A stretch of DNA of 64,000 nucleotides from Silene conica (Eukaryota > Streptophyta > Magnoliopsida > Caryophyllales > Caryophyllaceae). The position numbers and the translations under genes were made by a program. This document shows, piece by piece, positions 22,997 through 34,509 of the stretch. Where the stretch lies: positions 49,505,358-49,569,357 of the forward strand of contig CM055315.2 in the NCBI GenBank assembly GCA_029255685.2, read 5' to 3'. Numbering within the stretch: position 1 is the first letter of the stretch; every line of letters begins with the position of its first letter. A model generated the notes under the pieces. That model was given only the letters and a program-made list of their open reading frames with translations, was not told the origin of the DNA and made no database searches.

Positions 22997-23182
22997 GTTA
23001 AATGTAGTAACAGCAGCTAGATAGTAGTAAAGTAGAATGATTACACATAGTAGCTCGTATATAATTTAATTAACAATTACTTGGAACAAGTTAAATGTAG
23101 TAACAGCAGCTAGATAGTAGTAAAGTAGAATGATTACACATAGTAGCTCGTATATAATTTAATTAACAATTACTTGGAACAA
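22997..23182 (+). repeat. 93-bp tandem duplication specific to the right LTR
   Basis: Two identical 93-bp units (22997-23089 and 23090-23182), each starting GTTAAATGTAGTAACAGCAG and ending TTACTTGGAACAA. The left LTR has a single unit (about 10267-10359), so the duplication arose after the LARD inserted. Confidence 0.88.
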
Positions 23183-24273
23183 TGGAGTATCCACGATTAT
23201 AACATACCTACAATAATTAATTAACCTCACACCCAGCAGCACTAGTAGGATTTTGTAGCCATAGAACAGACGACAATTACAATGCATTAACAGACACACT
23301 AATTAGCAATAGTGCCAATAGACAGTAAAATAGCGGCAGAACAGTAACATTAGGATTAATAGTTCGACAATTTGGCACTAACAATAGCAACTACTACGCA
23401 ATGACTAACACCCACACTATCAATAACGACAACAGTACAGCCACAATAAGAGATAAATGACATGAAAATGTGACGGATACTAATTACCCACCAACTATTA
23501 AACATAAAACCCATATCAATTTCACATAAACAACAAGAATTCACATGTCCAATTAATTTAAGACAAAGGCCGAGTTTCTCATTATCGTCACCTTAGTCTT
23601 CGATCCGACCTCCAAAGATTCTTGGTTTGGTCATTGAACTCTCGGAACTTGCACCTAAACACAACAAAAGCGAAATAAGGGGGAATCACGAGTGAAGAGG
23701 AGAACAGGCCGGAAATTGGTCTTTGACAAAACTCTTCATTTCTTACCTCAAAATGTCGGGCTCGAGAAGAGGAATCTGTAGGCGCAAGAATCAACTGATT
23801 CCGTTAAGTATTGAAGGTTTTATGATGATTTTGGTGAAAAGATGGGTATATACAATTTAATCCGATTTTGGTGACTGGAGGAAGATGAAGGGGTGAGTTG
23901 TTGTTGAGGATGGAAAGTAAGAGGAAGGTTACTTTCCTTTTATTTTTATCACAAAATGAAATGAAGCGGGGTTTAGTTATTGAACGGGAATCTAGGGTCA
24001 GTTTCTTATGATGGGACGAAAGCTAGCCACTAAGTTAAGATTAAAATACTAAAAGACAAATGTACACTCAAGTCGTCTTTTACGAACGAGATTGAAATTG
24101 CAAATATATAAATTACGAATTTAAATAAAATCTCATTTAAAACTCTTTTAAAATATATCGACATAAATTAGTTAGTTATTTAAATAAAATTACGAAATTA
24201 CGAAATATAAATTATTTTCGAAATTTAACTTTAAATCTTTAAATTTCCAAGCCCGAAATATTGGGATGTTACA

Positions 24274-24469
24274 ATCCATCCTTTTTAAAGAAAATAGAAG
24301 CCTCTTCTCCTTCCCATAGAGCACCACTCTCCTATGGCAAGAGAGGGCATCATTGATTTCTCTTATTTTGGATAATAGGTTGGAAGGGCTATAGAATAGT
24401 CTAATAATAATGTCTATTTAGACAACATAAAATAAGAACCATAATCACCCACTCAACCATCATCACCAC
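24274..24469. other. Spacer between LARD and Athila-like LTR fragment
   Basis: About 200 bp of mixed AT-rich sequence with no gene and no recognised repeat. Confidence 0.4.
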
Positions 24470-25405
24470 TGATGTTGGTCGTTTAACACCAAAAATAAAA
24501 CCTAGTAAACTACTAACATAAGTTAGCGGTAAATAGGGTCGATCTCCACAGGGAGGCTAAAGTACTATCTGTCAGTCTAATCTGTCGGTCACAAAATTTG
24601 GGGGATTTAAATTGTTTGTAACTAAACTACGGAGATAAAAGGCAAGAGAAAAATAGATAAGAAAAGGACAGAAACGAAAGAGAGATGAAATAAATCAGAA
24701 GAGGGGAATATGTTAGGATTTCGGTTCACTGTGTCATCAACACTATCAGTGTGAACTAGGTTGATCAGTTTATTGGTAGGAAGAGCTAGGTTATTACAGT
24801 CACGTCTCTAACCTGACTATACCTTCCGGTCTTAAGTCGCTCTAAGGTCATTCCTGCTTGACTTCCGCCCTCACAGAAACTAATTATCACAGTTAAGCAA
24901 GCCTTGCCCTTCCAATCTTCTGATCTAGGTCGGGGTTTAACTAAGCGTATGGTCTCCTGCATGCACTCATTCAACCAAACAACAGATAAGTTTCTCAATG
25001 GGAATTCCTACCGCAAAACTACCCTATCCGGTCATAACCTATCGTGCATTTGACACAGATTCCCTCATCCCGGCATATAAAAGAATTAGCTACTCATAAC
25101 GTAATTACTAACGATAGCAATTATACTAATCATGTTAATGAACGACATGGCGTAAATTAAGATAAAAGTAATGATGAGAAAGATAAATAAGGACCGAGAC
25201 AAACAAAGCATAGAGGCACGGTTTTCGAGGCACAAAACGAGAATTAGGACAGAACGAAACTACGTAAACGAAACAGTAAAAAGCAATGAGAGAAAGATTA
25301 AGGTAAGAAAGGAGAAGATTACAATCGACTAATTCCGGCGTAAAGAACAATCTCAAAACCCGATCGTAAATCCTTGAAGACGGCAGCGTAAGAGAAATAA
25401 AAGTT
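24470..25405 (+). mobile_element. Athila/Tat-like LTR fragment
   Basis: Begins TGATGTTGGTCG and contains TAGGGTCGATCTCCACAGGG, typical of LTRs of the plant Athila/Tat lineage, with a general layout resembling the Athila LTR at 27809. It is cut at 25405 by the Gypsy element, whose duplication AAGTT is 25401-25405; the remainder would lie beyond that element, outside the window. No coding part is visible. Assignment is by style and motif only. Confidence 0.45.
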
Positions 25406-27744
25406 TGTAATACTCCGTATTTTATTTTATTTTATGTTATTATTAATTAATAACTATGTTGACGTTCGATAGTTTATATTCGATAATTTACCTATCGAAT
25501 AATATTCTTATACCCTATATGGTTAAGTATAGTGTCGGGTATGGGTCGTGGTTGTCGATTCATGTTTTATTATTCGTTTGGGCCTCGTTTTGTGTGCCAT
25601 ATATTAGTTTTCGTATGGGCCACTAAAACCCTAATCATACGCTCAACTCAAACACCTCACAAACACCTTATACCGTCATATAAAGAAACACAAAAACCCT
25701 ATTCCTAACCTAATCAAAACATCTGCCTCTCACTTGCACGTCACTGCCGCCACATCAAAGAACAAGGAGGAGGTTCTCACGGTGGGTTTTGGATGGTTTA
25801 GGGTGCTTAGAACACGCGTAGAAGGAGGTATGTTAACACGTCTTTTACTGTTCTCTGTTTTGAACACCCTGTTTCAAATCCGCGAATTCTCATGGTAGTG
25901 TTATGTTCTCGTTCTGATTTTTACGTATATCTAGTCTATGATGTTAGTAGTTACGTTTTGACCATATTTGAGACACCATGGAGCATCGGAGACCACCTAG
26001 TCACGGTTGTTTTATAGCATGTTGCAGAACCGTGTTTATTTAACTCTCTGGTTGTGTATGTTTAATTAGCAATTCAGTTAACGTTCGGTCGGTGGTTGCT
26101 GTCGGTGATGGGGGTTTTAGATAGGTCGTGTATAGGGTGGTTGTATGGTGGGTGTCACGACGGGTCTTCTCGTGTGTGGTGGTTTTTATGGCAGAATTCG
26201 GAAGGTGGTTGTAATACAGGAAACCCAGTCGGGTTGCGGTGATGGGTTTTTAAGTCGACAGTTTGGTTCCGATGGTGGTGGTCGACGGTTGCTGACTCCT
26301 CCCCTAGAACCACCGTGGCTCAGAGGCGAGCCTGGTGGTGTCAGTGGAGGAGCCAGGAGCTGACAGCGGCGCAGGGACTGGCGTGAACAGGGGGTGGTCA
26401 CGGCCAGACTGGGTTGTGGTTATGGCTGTTGTACGTTTGTTTGTTTTACGAATTGAATGGTTGTTTTGCTTCCTTTAATTATTTCTTTGATCATGATCAA
26501 GATTATCTTTAATTTGGGTGTCTTAATAATTTTAGTCATGTAGTTATGGCCTAAGCAACTATGGATGTTATGTTAATATTAGTATTATGTTTTTATTATT
26601 ATTGTTTATGTCTTAATTTTAGTAGTGTAGCTATTATTATTGCTATGAGTTGTTAGGGCATAAGAATTTGTTATTGTTATTATTATTATTTATTTTTATT
26701 AATGAGTATTGTGATTTTGATTAATTGATCGTATGTTATTTTTAGTAAGTCTAAAAATAGTAAGTCTAAAAATAGTAAGTTTAACAATAGTAAGTTAGAT
26801 TTGGTTAATGATAATGGTATGTTATGGGCATGCTTATATGTGGACATATTCACCATGTATTATAAATAAATCAATTAATTAGGAACATGATTAAGTAATT
26901 TTAGTAGCGTTTGTTTATTTGAGTAGAATTTGATAAGAGTAAAAATTATAGGAACGGACTTCGAGGAGGAATATTATTAGACGGTGATTGCTTGTCCAGA
27001 TTTGCTATTTCAGGTAGGTTACACTTGTGCTTTACTGTATTAAGTTATGTATGGATGTGCATTGCCTGTTGAATGCAAGTATGAATTATGAGCATGATAG
27101 TTATAATTAATTATTTGGTGTTGCATTCATAATTGGCATATGCATTTGATATTGAGAAAGATATGGATCAGATATTGTTCTGATGTAAAGCCCAGGGTGG
27201 TTCTGCAGACCATGCCTGGTGTCTTATCAGCTGTTGAGCTGGTGTTCGGTGACGACCGAGTATAGTCTGCCGGGAGGTTCGGTATGGCTTGGTGCAAGGG
27301 TATGAGAATGAGATTTTGATTGAGCTCGAGCATGTCATAAACATTTGCATATCATTATACGTTGCATTATTTATTGTTGTGTTATCCTACTCAACCGCGA
27401 GGTTGACAGTGTATTCGTGTTCACCTACGATGATTCGGAATGGGGAGTAGATCTTTCAGGTCAGAGACATGTGGACTAGGACTGGGCATGGAGGAGAGAC
27501 ATGGACTAGACCTACCTAGCTATAGATCACTTAGCTTTTTCATAGTTGAACACTTATTTATTTCAGTTGTTTTGGAAGTATTTTGGACTATGCATTGTAA
27601 TAGTTTTCAGCTTAATCATTTATATTTAAAGTACTGTGTTTCTTTCACTGTGAATCTCTACTACCCTGGTTTATCCAGGATGGTAACGGTCCTATTTACT
27701 CTGGAAGTCCTAGTTTAGGCTCCTAAGTAAATGGAGGTGTTACA
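25406..27744 (+). repeat. 5' LTR of the Tekay-like element
   Basis: 2339 bp, TGTAATACTCCGTATT...ATGGAGGTGTTACA. Preceded by AAGTT (25401-25405). A TATA-like CATATAAAG (about 25677-25685) is followed by a conserved stretch and then a long variable middle with a G-rich patch (about 26080-26400). The last ~350 bp contain ACTCAACCGCGAGGTTGA, shared with the LTRs at 54923 and 61665. Confidence 0.85.
25677..25685 (+). promoter_or_regulatory. Candidate TATA box in Tekay-like LTR
   Basis: CATATAAAG lies about 270 bp into the LTR, upstream of the block AGGTTCTCACGGTGGG that is conserved between LTR copies. Position and context fit a U3 promoter; no experimental support. Confidence 0.4.
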
Positions 27745-27747
27745 AAG

Positions 27748-27759
27748 TGGTATCAGAGC
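27748..27759 (+). other. Primer-binding site of the Tekay-like element
   Basis: TGGTATCAGAGC starts 3 bases after the LTR end (27744). tRNA-Met type. Confidence 0.88.
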
Positions 27760-27808
27760 GAACGATCCTCAGGCCTAAACTAAAATGGAAATAATGAACA
27801 TAGGAGTG

Positions 27809-29514
27809 TGATGCGCGGGATTAAGTCGTCGGTTCTCACGCATCAAACACATTTATAAAAAACCCAAATTAAGTAGTATAATAGGGTTATTGTTCGCGAA
27901 GACGGTGGGGATAGTTGTATAGTTATGTTCTAATTTAAGTAAGAGTCGGGGGTAATAGGTTTGGTTTGGAAAGACTAATTAACTACTAAAGCGAGTAAAT
28001 TGAAGTGAAATTGATGGTTAAAGGAACTAGGGTGTCGGGGGTTACTAAGGTAGTCGATGTCAAGCAAGCATAGGGGTAGGTGGTCTCATCTAAGTTAGGT
28101 CTAGGTCCGTCTCGTCTTTCGATTTGACTAACCTAAGGTCGAGTCCTATTCTAGCTTTCGCTATAAACAAGGTCAACCTAACACATACACATGCCCATGA
28201 AAGTCCTAGACAATCGTCTAAGGCAAACAACCGAAAGAATCATGCCCAACCATCGTTGAGGCATTTCATCGAACATCTAACATGCATATATTGAAAACCT
28301 AACAAAGTTGAAACCTAAACCCTAACCCTAAACAACATACATCGACATCAACTACCCAAGATCACCCCTTACCCTAGTAAAGAGACTACTCACTCATGGT
28401 AAGGGAAAACATGTTAATAAGACATAAACAAAAGCTAAACATCATGAACAAGCAAAGGGTAAACAATTGATTCAAAGGAAACTTAAATAAATGTAAAAAC
28501 TAAGTAGAGATTAGAAGAATTATACCAATAATTATGGAAAAAGAAGTAGCTTGGATAACAAGTTGAAAGATTCTTTCAAACCCTTCAAATTACAACCCAA
28601 TAAAATCCTCTACAAATGCCCAAGAACAAGACTAAGTGGATTACTAAAGAGAGATTAACAAATATTGAAAGATTAAACTAAGATCTAAAGAAGATTAAAA
28701 TATTTAAGAGTGTTTTTGTGTCTAAGTATCAACCAATGAAACAGTGAAAAACCCTAGAAATAAGCTTAAGAATGCGTAAAAATAAAATGATACAAGTGCG
28801 GGTTTATATAGAGCTCGAAAATACGAAAATGGCCTCTCAGCTGGTCGACCGGCTGCCGGTCTGGGACCGGCTGAGAGTCCAAATGAGGACTTCTGACTTT
28901 TTTTCTTCTTTTCTTCGTTTTGGCATTGATCTTCAGCCGACCGGCCGGCTGCCGGTCGGGCACCGGCTGGGAAGCCTTTTCACTTAATCTGATTTTTTTC
29001 TTTTCTCTTCTTAGCTACAGGTCATCCCAGCCGGCTGACTGGCTGCCGGTTGGCCACCGGCTGGGAGGCTTTTCTCAATAATCTCCCCAATATTGATATT
29101 TCTTCAATTCTTCGAAAAAAAACTAAGTATGGGAATTGATCCCCAACCGGCCTACTGGGAACCGGCTGGGAACCGGCTGGGAGGCTGATTTTAGGTTCTG
29201 AGAAATTCTTCACATTTTGTCAAAATCTTGAGTCAAGGCTCCCAGCCGGCCGACCGGCTGCCGGTTGGGGACCGGCTGGGAGGGCCTGGAAGGCTTCCTT
29301 CACAATTCTTCCACATTTCTTCATAAATCGCTCTAAATCCGCCTCGATTTCACCCGTTTCTTCGCCCACGCCGTAATACCTACAAAAATTGGATCGAATA
29401 GGAATATACAAGGCAACGGACGTAAAAACACCTAAAGACATGCAAATCGAGGCCGAATCGTGACCGAAAATAAAGCAAATGTAAAGAAAATGATGATCAA
29501 AATGGAGCTCATTA
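27809..29514 (-). repeat. Athila 3' LTR (left copy)
   Basis: About 1.7 kb, beginning TGATGCGCGGGATTAAGTCG on the plus strand. Contains five GC-rich palindromic modules between 28830 and 29285. Confidence 0.9.
28830..29285. repeat. GC-rich palindromic modules in left Athila LTR
   Basis: Five modules at about 28835-28877, 28934-28970, 29027-29070, 29140-29190 and 29240-29282, built from AGCCGG, GACCGGCTGCCGG and ACCGGCTGGGAG in near-palindromic order and separated by ordinary AT-rich sequence. Counterparts lie in the right LTR (41757-42180) and in the internal region (33735-34240). Confidence 0.85.
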
Positions 29515-29530
29515 GAATTCCCCACACTTA
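29515..29530 (-). other. Polypurine tract of Athila element
   Basis: On the minus strand TAAGTGTGGGGAATTC abuts the 3' LTR. Two similar motifs (TAAGTGTGGGGAGG) occur internally at about 31223-31236 and 31377-31390. Confidence 0.75.
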
Positions 29531-31828
29531 AACCTTACTCGTCCTCGAGTAAGAGATCAAGTAACTACATAACCCTTATTAAAAACAAAGAAACAAACTA
29601 ACTAAGCTAACTATAACCCGAGTTGGATTTAGCTACACCCGTAGCCCTTTCAACTCACAATTTGACATTCATGAGGAAGAACGCCCTATTGCAAGGCAAG
29701 TAAGGTCTTGCTACAAAACTTTTGATGCCAATAAGCAAAAACAAAACACGTATAGACAAGCAACATACATCGGGAAAGAAAGAAAACCGCTTGCCTCATT
29801 CAAGCGGCGGAAAACAACTAAAAGGGAACAAATTCAAAATCGTAAACTCCCTCACAAATATTAATTCTACAAGTCACTAAGGCAAGAAGGATGACAACAA
29901 AACACCGCCAAATCATGCTAAACTAGGCTATTTTCATAACCGTTATCCAAATACTTTTGTCAAGGGCGATCAGATGGAATGGAATGATAATCCCCGCAAT
30001 GCTAAAGGCAAAATATACAACAAGTCTAGATTATTCACAAAGTAAAGGTCATGGGTCGTCCCAAGATCGACAAAACGGCATGGCAAAATTGATTTTTTTG
30101 GAGTGAAATTCTCAAATCAATACAAAATGGTGGATTACAATCAAAACTTGACCTCATTCAATTTTTTCATTTCTTTTTCATGCCATGGGTTAGGATGGGG
30201 TTTGTCCCACGCGTGCTAATGTCCTTTGCTTTCGCCAATCGCTTATTAGGCAACCGGTTAACCTCTAGACAATAGCTTATCGGGGTGACAATCACTCTGT
30301 CTTTGGGCGGTCGAATTCACAACCAAGTGGGAAGCCAACTCAATGGCTACCCTCCAAAGCACATCGAAGTGGTACGCCTCCACCAAAACAACATGTTCTT
30401 ATTCTTTTTCAACAACCATTTTTTTTTCTTTTCTTTTTCACTTGAGGTTTCTTTTTTCTTTCAAAACATTTCCACTTCTTAGGATCATTGAAAAGAGCAT
30501 TCCAAATTTATTCATGAAAGTTATTTTTGGGTTGCCAAACCGCCAAGTCGAACAAGGTCACCAAGACAAGATAATCAAAACCACTTCACATCACGGGGGT
30601 GGACAAGGTGACTCACATGCAAACCCTTGACTCTGTATTGGACCATGGTCAGAAAGACACTAGAAAAGCATGACCTAAGGTGTTTTAAAAAATCATTCTA
30701 AAAGACAAAGTCATAAGTAGAAGAATTATTTGCAATGGCCTAAACGATTTTGTCAAAGTTCTCAATTAGGCATTTTCAAAACATTATCCTAAATGCAACT
30801 GTATGCCATGAATGCAACTAATATAGACATGTTATAATGCAAGTGAAACTATCAAACTACATGCCAAATAAGACTAAAGCATCTCCTATCAGCACGAAAG
30901 CACACAAGCCACACACAATCTCCACAATGTACTCCACATCCTCCAAATACAAGCCCATCCTCCTCATTTGCAACAAAAGAATGAAAATGAGAGTGAGATA
31001 GAGGTTAGAACGATCATACCGTGGTGTCTTCAAGATCCAAAGCGGTGCTTAAGTGAGTGTTACCTATGCGAAAGGAGAGAAAGCAAACACAAGTATATTC
31101 GATTCTACACTAATAAGGTAAAAACATGTTTTTGAATTTTTCAAATTTTTCGATTTTTTTGGTATTTTTGAAGTTTTTCATACTTACAAAAGCAATCAAA
31201 TATTCACAAGGTGGATATTTCCCTCCCCACACTTAAGATTTACATTGTCCTCAATGTAACAAAGTGCAAAGGGGGAAATGAAGAAAAAGAACGAAAACAA
31301 CATGTTTTTGGCTTTTTTGAAATTTTTGAGAAAATAATAACTTGTTTTTGTATTTTTTTTGAAATAAACGGTTCTTCCTCCCCACACTTATTTATATGCA
31401 TAATGGGAGGAGGAAAACCGGAAAATAAAGAACATATTTTTGAAAGTTTTTGGTTTTTCAATTTTTTTTTGGATTTTTGATTTTATGAAGGCAATAAAAA
31501 CAAAGGTAAACAAAAGAAAAGAAAAACTAAAAACTAGACTAAATGCAAACTAAATGCTCTAAACTACATGTATGCAATCTATATGTGACAATATGATACA
31601 AAATGGAAATCTAATGCATCTAAATGAATGCAACTATATGCAAGTAAACTAATGATGAGAAAACATGAAAAGGAAACTAAAACAAACTAAGTAAACTAAA
31701 CTAACTACTCTAAATGCATGCTAGAAAGAAAATGCAAACTAAATCGAAATTTGGATTAAGGGAGTTACTTGCTTTGTTTTGGATTTTTCCATGGGAGCAA
31801 AGTCATCACCAACCACCTCCAAAGGTGG
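29531..31828 (-). other. Athila 3' untranslated region
   Basis: About 2.3 kb between the env-like region and the 3' LTR with no supported coding sequence. It has pyrimidine-rich runs (30415-30480), T-rich runs (31120-31180, 31290-31480) and two internal copies of the purine-tract motif. Long non-coding 3' regions are usual for Athila. Confidence 0.65.
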
Positions 31829-33547
31829 TCACTCATCACCATCATCTTCATCACCATCACCGCCGGTTCCGCTAACATCTCCTTCGCCATTGCCTTCATC
31901 GACCACCATGTAGTCGCCCGGGTTGGTCACAAAATCACGGAAGGGAGAGGCATGCGACCCACTAGCTCCCGGGTCACCATACATGCCATGAGGAGAAGGG
32001 TGTCCTCGAGGGGGAGGGTCCGGGACTCCACAACAATTCGGAGGAAAGATCGGGTTGGAGAAGTACCCCGGGGAAACATTAATCTCCCCGTAAAAACGCC
32101 CCTCGGGGGGCACATAACCCCTATCAGGAGGCATGTAGTATGACGGTCGACCACTATCCGGATGATGATAACCCTCCCGAACGGACCGATCATAACTCGG
32201 AAATGTCCCATAGGCTTGATCATGGTAGAGGTAATCAAGCCTATAGGTCACATCTCTATGCCGCTCATCGGCCAATGCTTGGCGCTCATCTGCTAGGTCC
32301 GCCGCTTTCTTCATTCCCAAGTCAACCCGGGACATGAAATCAATAAGCTCTTGGGGGCATGAAGATGAAGAAGAACCGGAGGTGGATCCCTGGAAGTAAG
32401 AGGGACCACTCTGGAACTAGGACATGGAAATGGAGGGCTGCTGAAATGGCTCAAACTGGAGGTCGGAAGGAGTGGCACCGACTCTATCTCTGGCGTAAAC
32501 TCTCGGAGCACGCTGGTCGGGAGGGAGCTCCTCGGGGTCCACCTCTATATCAAGGAGGTAAGAGGTGTTCCCGGGGACAACCTTCATCCTCTCGGTGTTA
32601 GGCAATGGCACCGAGTTCCTGAACTTATTGTCAACGCGAATCTGCCAATACTCATGACGATCATTGGGGTTATATTTGATCCACCCCAAGGCCTCCTGTA
32701 AGTACCGGCAAGATAACACGTTATCACCCTGAATGTAGTCAACAGTGAAGTGCCTCTGACAACGGTTACTGGCAATCAAAGTGACCATCCCCCCAACACA
32801 AATAGGGGTAGTAAGCTGAGGTTGGGATGCCAACCTACTCAAGTGAAGGGCCATATGGTGAGCAATGTTTAACTTCGGGCCACCAACCAAATAACAACCA
32901 AGTATCTCGAGCTCAATAGAAGTGAAATTATGCGGTTCATCCCTAGAGAAAACGGTCCACCCCATGAACCTATGCCATATCCTAATCGGTGCCAAATGCA
33001 CCCTATTAGCTGGTTTCTTCTTGGTTCTATCACTTACAAGACCGGTGATGGCTGTCCAAATGAGTTCGGTATTAAAGCCCTCCGGAGGCTTAATGGGCAA
33101 TTTTCCGTCTAGCCCAAAAATTAAGGCAAATTCCTCTAATGTGAGACGGTGTTCCCTATTCATCAATCGGAACTCTAAGAAGGCAACTTTTCCCAAGGTT
33201 CGGTTCTTAGTCACTACCAAAGAACTCAAAAATTCCCAAGTTAATCGGGGAGATGTGTGAACGGGTTTTGTTTCATACAAAGATTTCATACCCATACCGT
33301 CAAAAAGAGCCGCGGTTATTTTCTCAATCCCTATTTCTCTCAAACCGGCTCTATCAATAAACCTAGTTGGGTGAAGGGGGCGATTCTTAAAATAGGTGAA
33401 ATTACCTTTTTGTTGAATTGTAGCAAAGGTGAGTCCGGGAAAGCAAGGATCCGGGCCAGTGTTGCTACTATCCATCACATTTTGACCTTCTTGCTCCACC
33501 GAAGGGTCGTGCCTTGATTTGGATCGCCTTTCCGTTCTTCCCGACAT
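31829..33547 (-). pseudogene. Athila ORF-1 / env-like region (fossil)
   Basis: Minus-strand region downstream of pol. Its first part resembles the plant Athila ORF-1 protein family (for example TRFIDRAGLREIGIEKIT, LTLEEFALIFGLDG, IWHRFMGWTVFSRDEP), followed by a lower-complexity part rich in D, R, Y and P. In Athila this third coding unit occupies the env position, but its function is not known. It is a fossil, broken about once. Confidence 0.8.
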
Positions 33548-33734
33548 AGCTATATGAAGGTAAGGTGATGAGGGAATGAAGGGGGTTTTGATTTGAGAGA
33601 GTTTGGTGGAGTTTGTGGGTGTTTTTGAAGGTAAGGGATGAATGGGAGATGAGGAAATGAGGAGGAAAGAAGAAGAAATGAAGAAGAAATGAGGAAAAAT
33701 AAGGGAGGTTTGTGTTTTAAATCCCGCGACAGAT

Positions 33735-34240
33735 GCTTCCCAGCCGGTCGGGGACCGGCCGCCGGTCGACCGGCTGGGAGTGAGGGTTTGGGTTTTTTCA
33801 ATTTTTCGAAATTTTTATAAGGGGATTTGATTCTGAGCCGGCGGACCGGCTGCCGGCCGACCGGCTCAGAAACCGTCTTCAACTTCCTTCGCCTTCTCTT
33901 CTTTTTCTTTATTCACTCACAAAAACTCCCAGCCGGCGGACCGGCTGCCGGCCGACCGGCTGGGGATGCTTTCTCCTTTGCCTCGTCTTCAATACGGGTT
34001 CACACATCTTGATTCTCAGCCGGCGGACCGGCTGCCGGCTGGAAATCAAGTCTTCTTGATTTTTCTTCGATTTTTGAATAAGTATTCGTCTTCTCAGCCG
34101 GTTGACCGGCTGCCGGTTTGGTACAGGCTGGGGATGCAAAATCTGAAATCTGCCCAAATAAACTATCAAAAACAGAAATGTGTCCAGGTCCTCCCAGCCG
34201 GTATGGTACCGTCGGCCGGTGGGCCGGCTGAGAGTACCTG
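33735..34240. repeat. GC-rich palindromic modules between pol and env-like region
   Basis: Six modules at about 33738-33780, 33835-33870, 33928-33965, 34016-34043, 34095-34135 and 34194-34235, with cores such as CAGCCGGCGGACCGGCTGCC. They are the same type as the modules in both LTRs. The stretch 33548-34509 otherwise has no supported coding sequence. Confidence 0.85.
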
Positions 34241-34509
34241 TACACAATTTCGAGAAATAATTTAATTTGAACATAAAAATCAACTTTGCCAACAACGGTT
34301 TTGCCCATAATCCTCCGACTATACTCATGAATTATCCACAAACAAGCAACAAACATAACCAAATATCTCATGCAAGCTAAAAATTAAACTAAAACCGAAC
34401 TAACCATGAATCTAACATGCAATCTAGATGAACTAAAGGAAACTAATACTTACAACCGGTGGTTATTAAGTGACTCCACCAAACCTTTCATGAACAAACT
34501 TCCTTGAAA

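Larger units (their letters stand above)
7779..24273 (-). mobile_element. LARD-like non-autonomous LTR retrotransposon, minus strand
   Basis: Two long direct repeats (7779-16825 including nested elements, and 21120-24273) begin TGTAAAACCCCTCGCG and end GGGATGTTACA on the plus strand. The primer-binding site (GCTCTGATACCA, 21106-21117) is beside the right repeat, so the element reads on the minus strand with the right copy as its 5' LTR. The internal domain (16826-21119) holds no recognisable gag or pol. Long LTRs plus a non-coding interior fit the LARD class, mobilised in trans by a Gypsy partner. Without nested insertions it would be ~9.2 kb. The LTRs differ at roughly 2% by eye in the first 560 bp, suggesting about 0.8-1.4 million years. 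The flanking bases (ACGCA / ATCCA) are not a clean duplication. Confidence 0.8.
21120..24273 (-). repeat. LARD 5' LTR (right copy)
   Basis: 3154 bp, without the hAT and Copia insertions of the other copy. It shows the empty hAT site and the empty Copia site (ATTAAACATAAAACC near 23499-23513). It differs from the left copy by scattered substitutions and one 93-bp tandem duplication. Confidence 0.88.

Noticed and set aside
26145-26401. Overlapping open frames on both strands in the G-rich part of the Tekay-like LTR
   Set aside because: Low-complexity G-rich DNA lacks stops by composition; the other LTR copies do not keep the frame.
28771-28987. Open frames on both strands in the Athila LTR, repeated at 41692-41907
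   Set aside because: LTR sequence duplicated at both ends; frames owe their openness to GC-rich modules and contain no domain.
33550-34371. Several overlapping open frames with PAGRPAAG or QPVGRQPVRRLG repeats
   Set aside because: Artefacts of the GC-rich palindromic modules, open in several frames at once; not conserved as protein.
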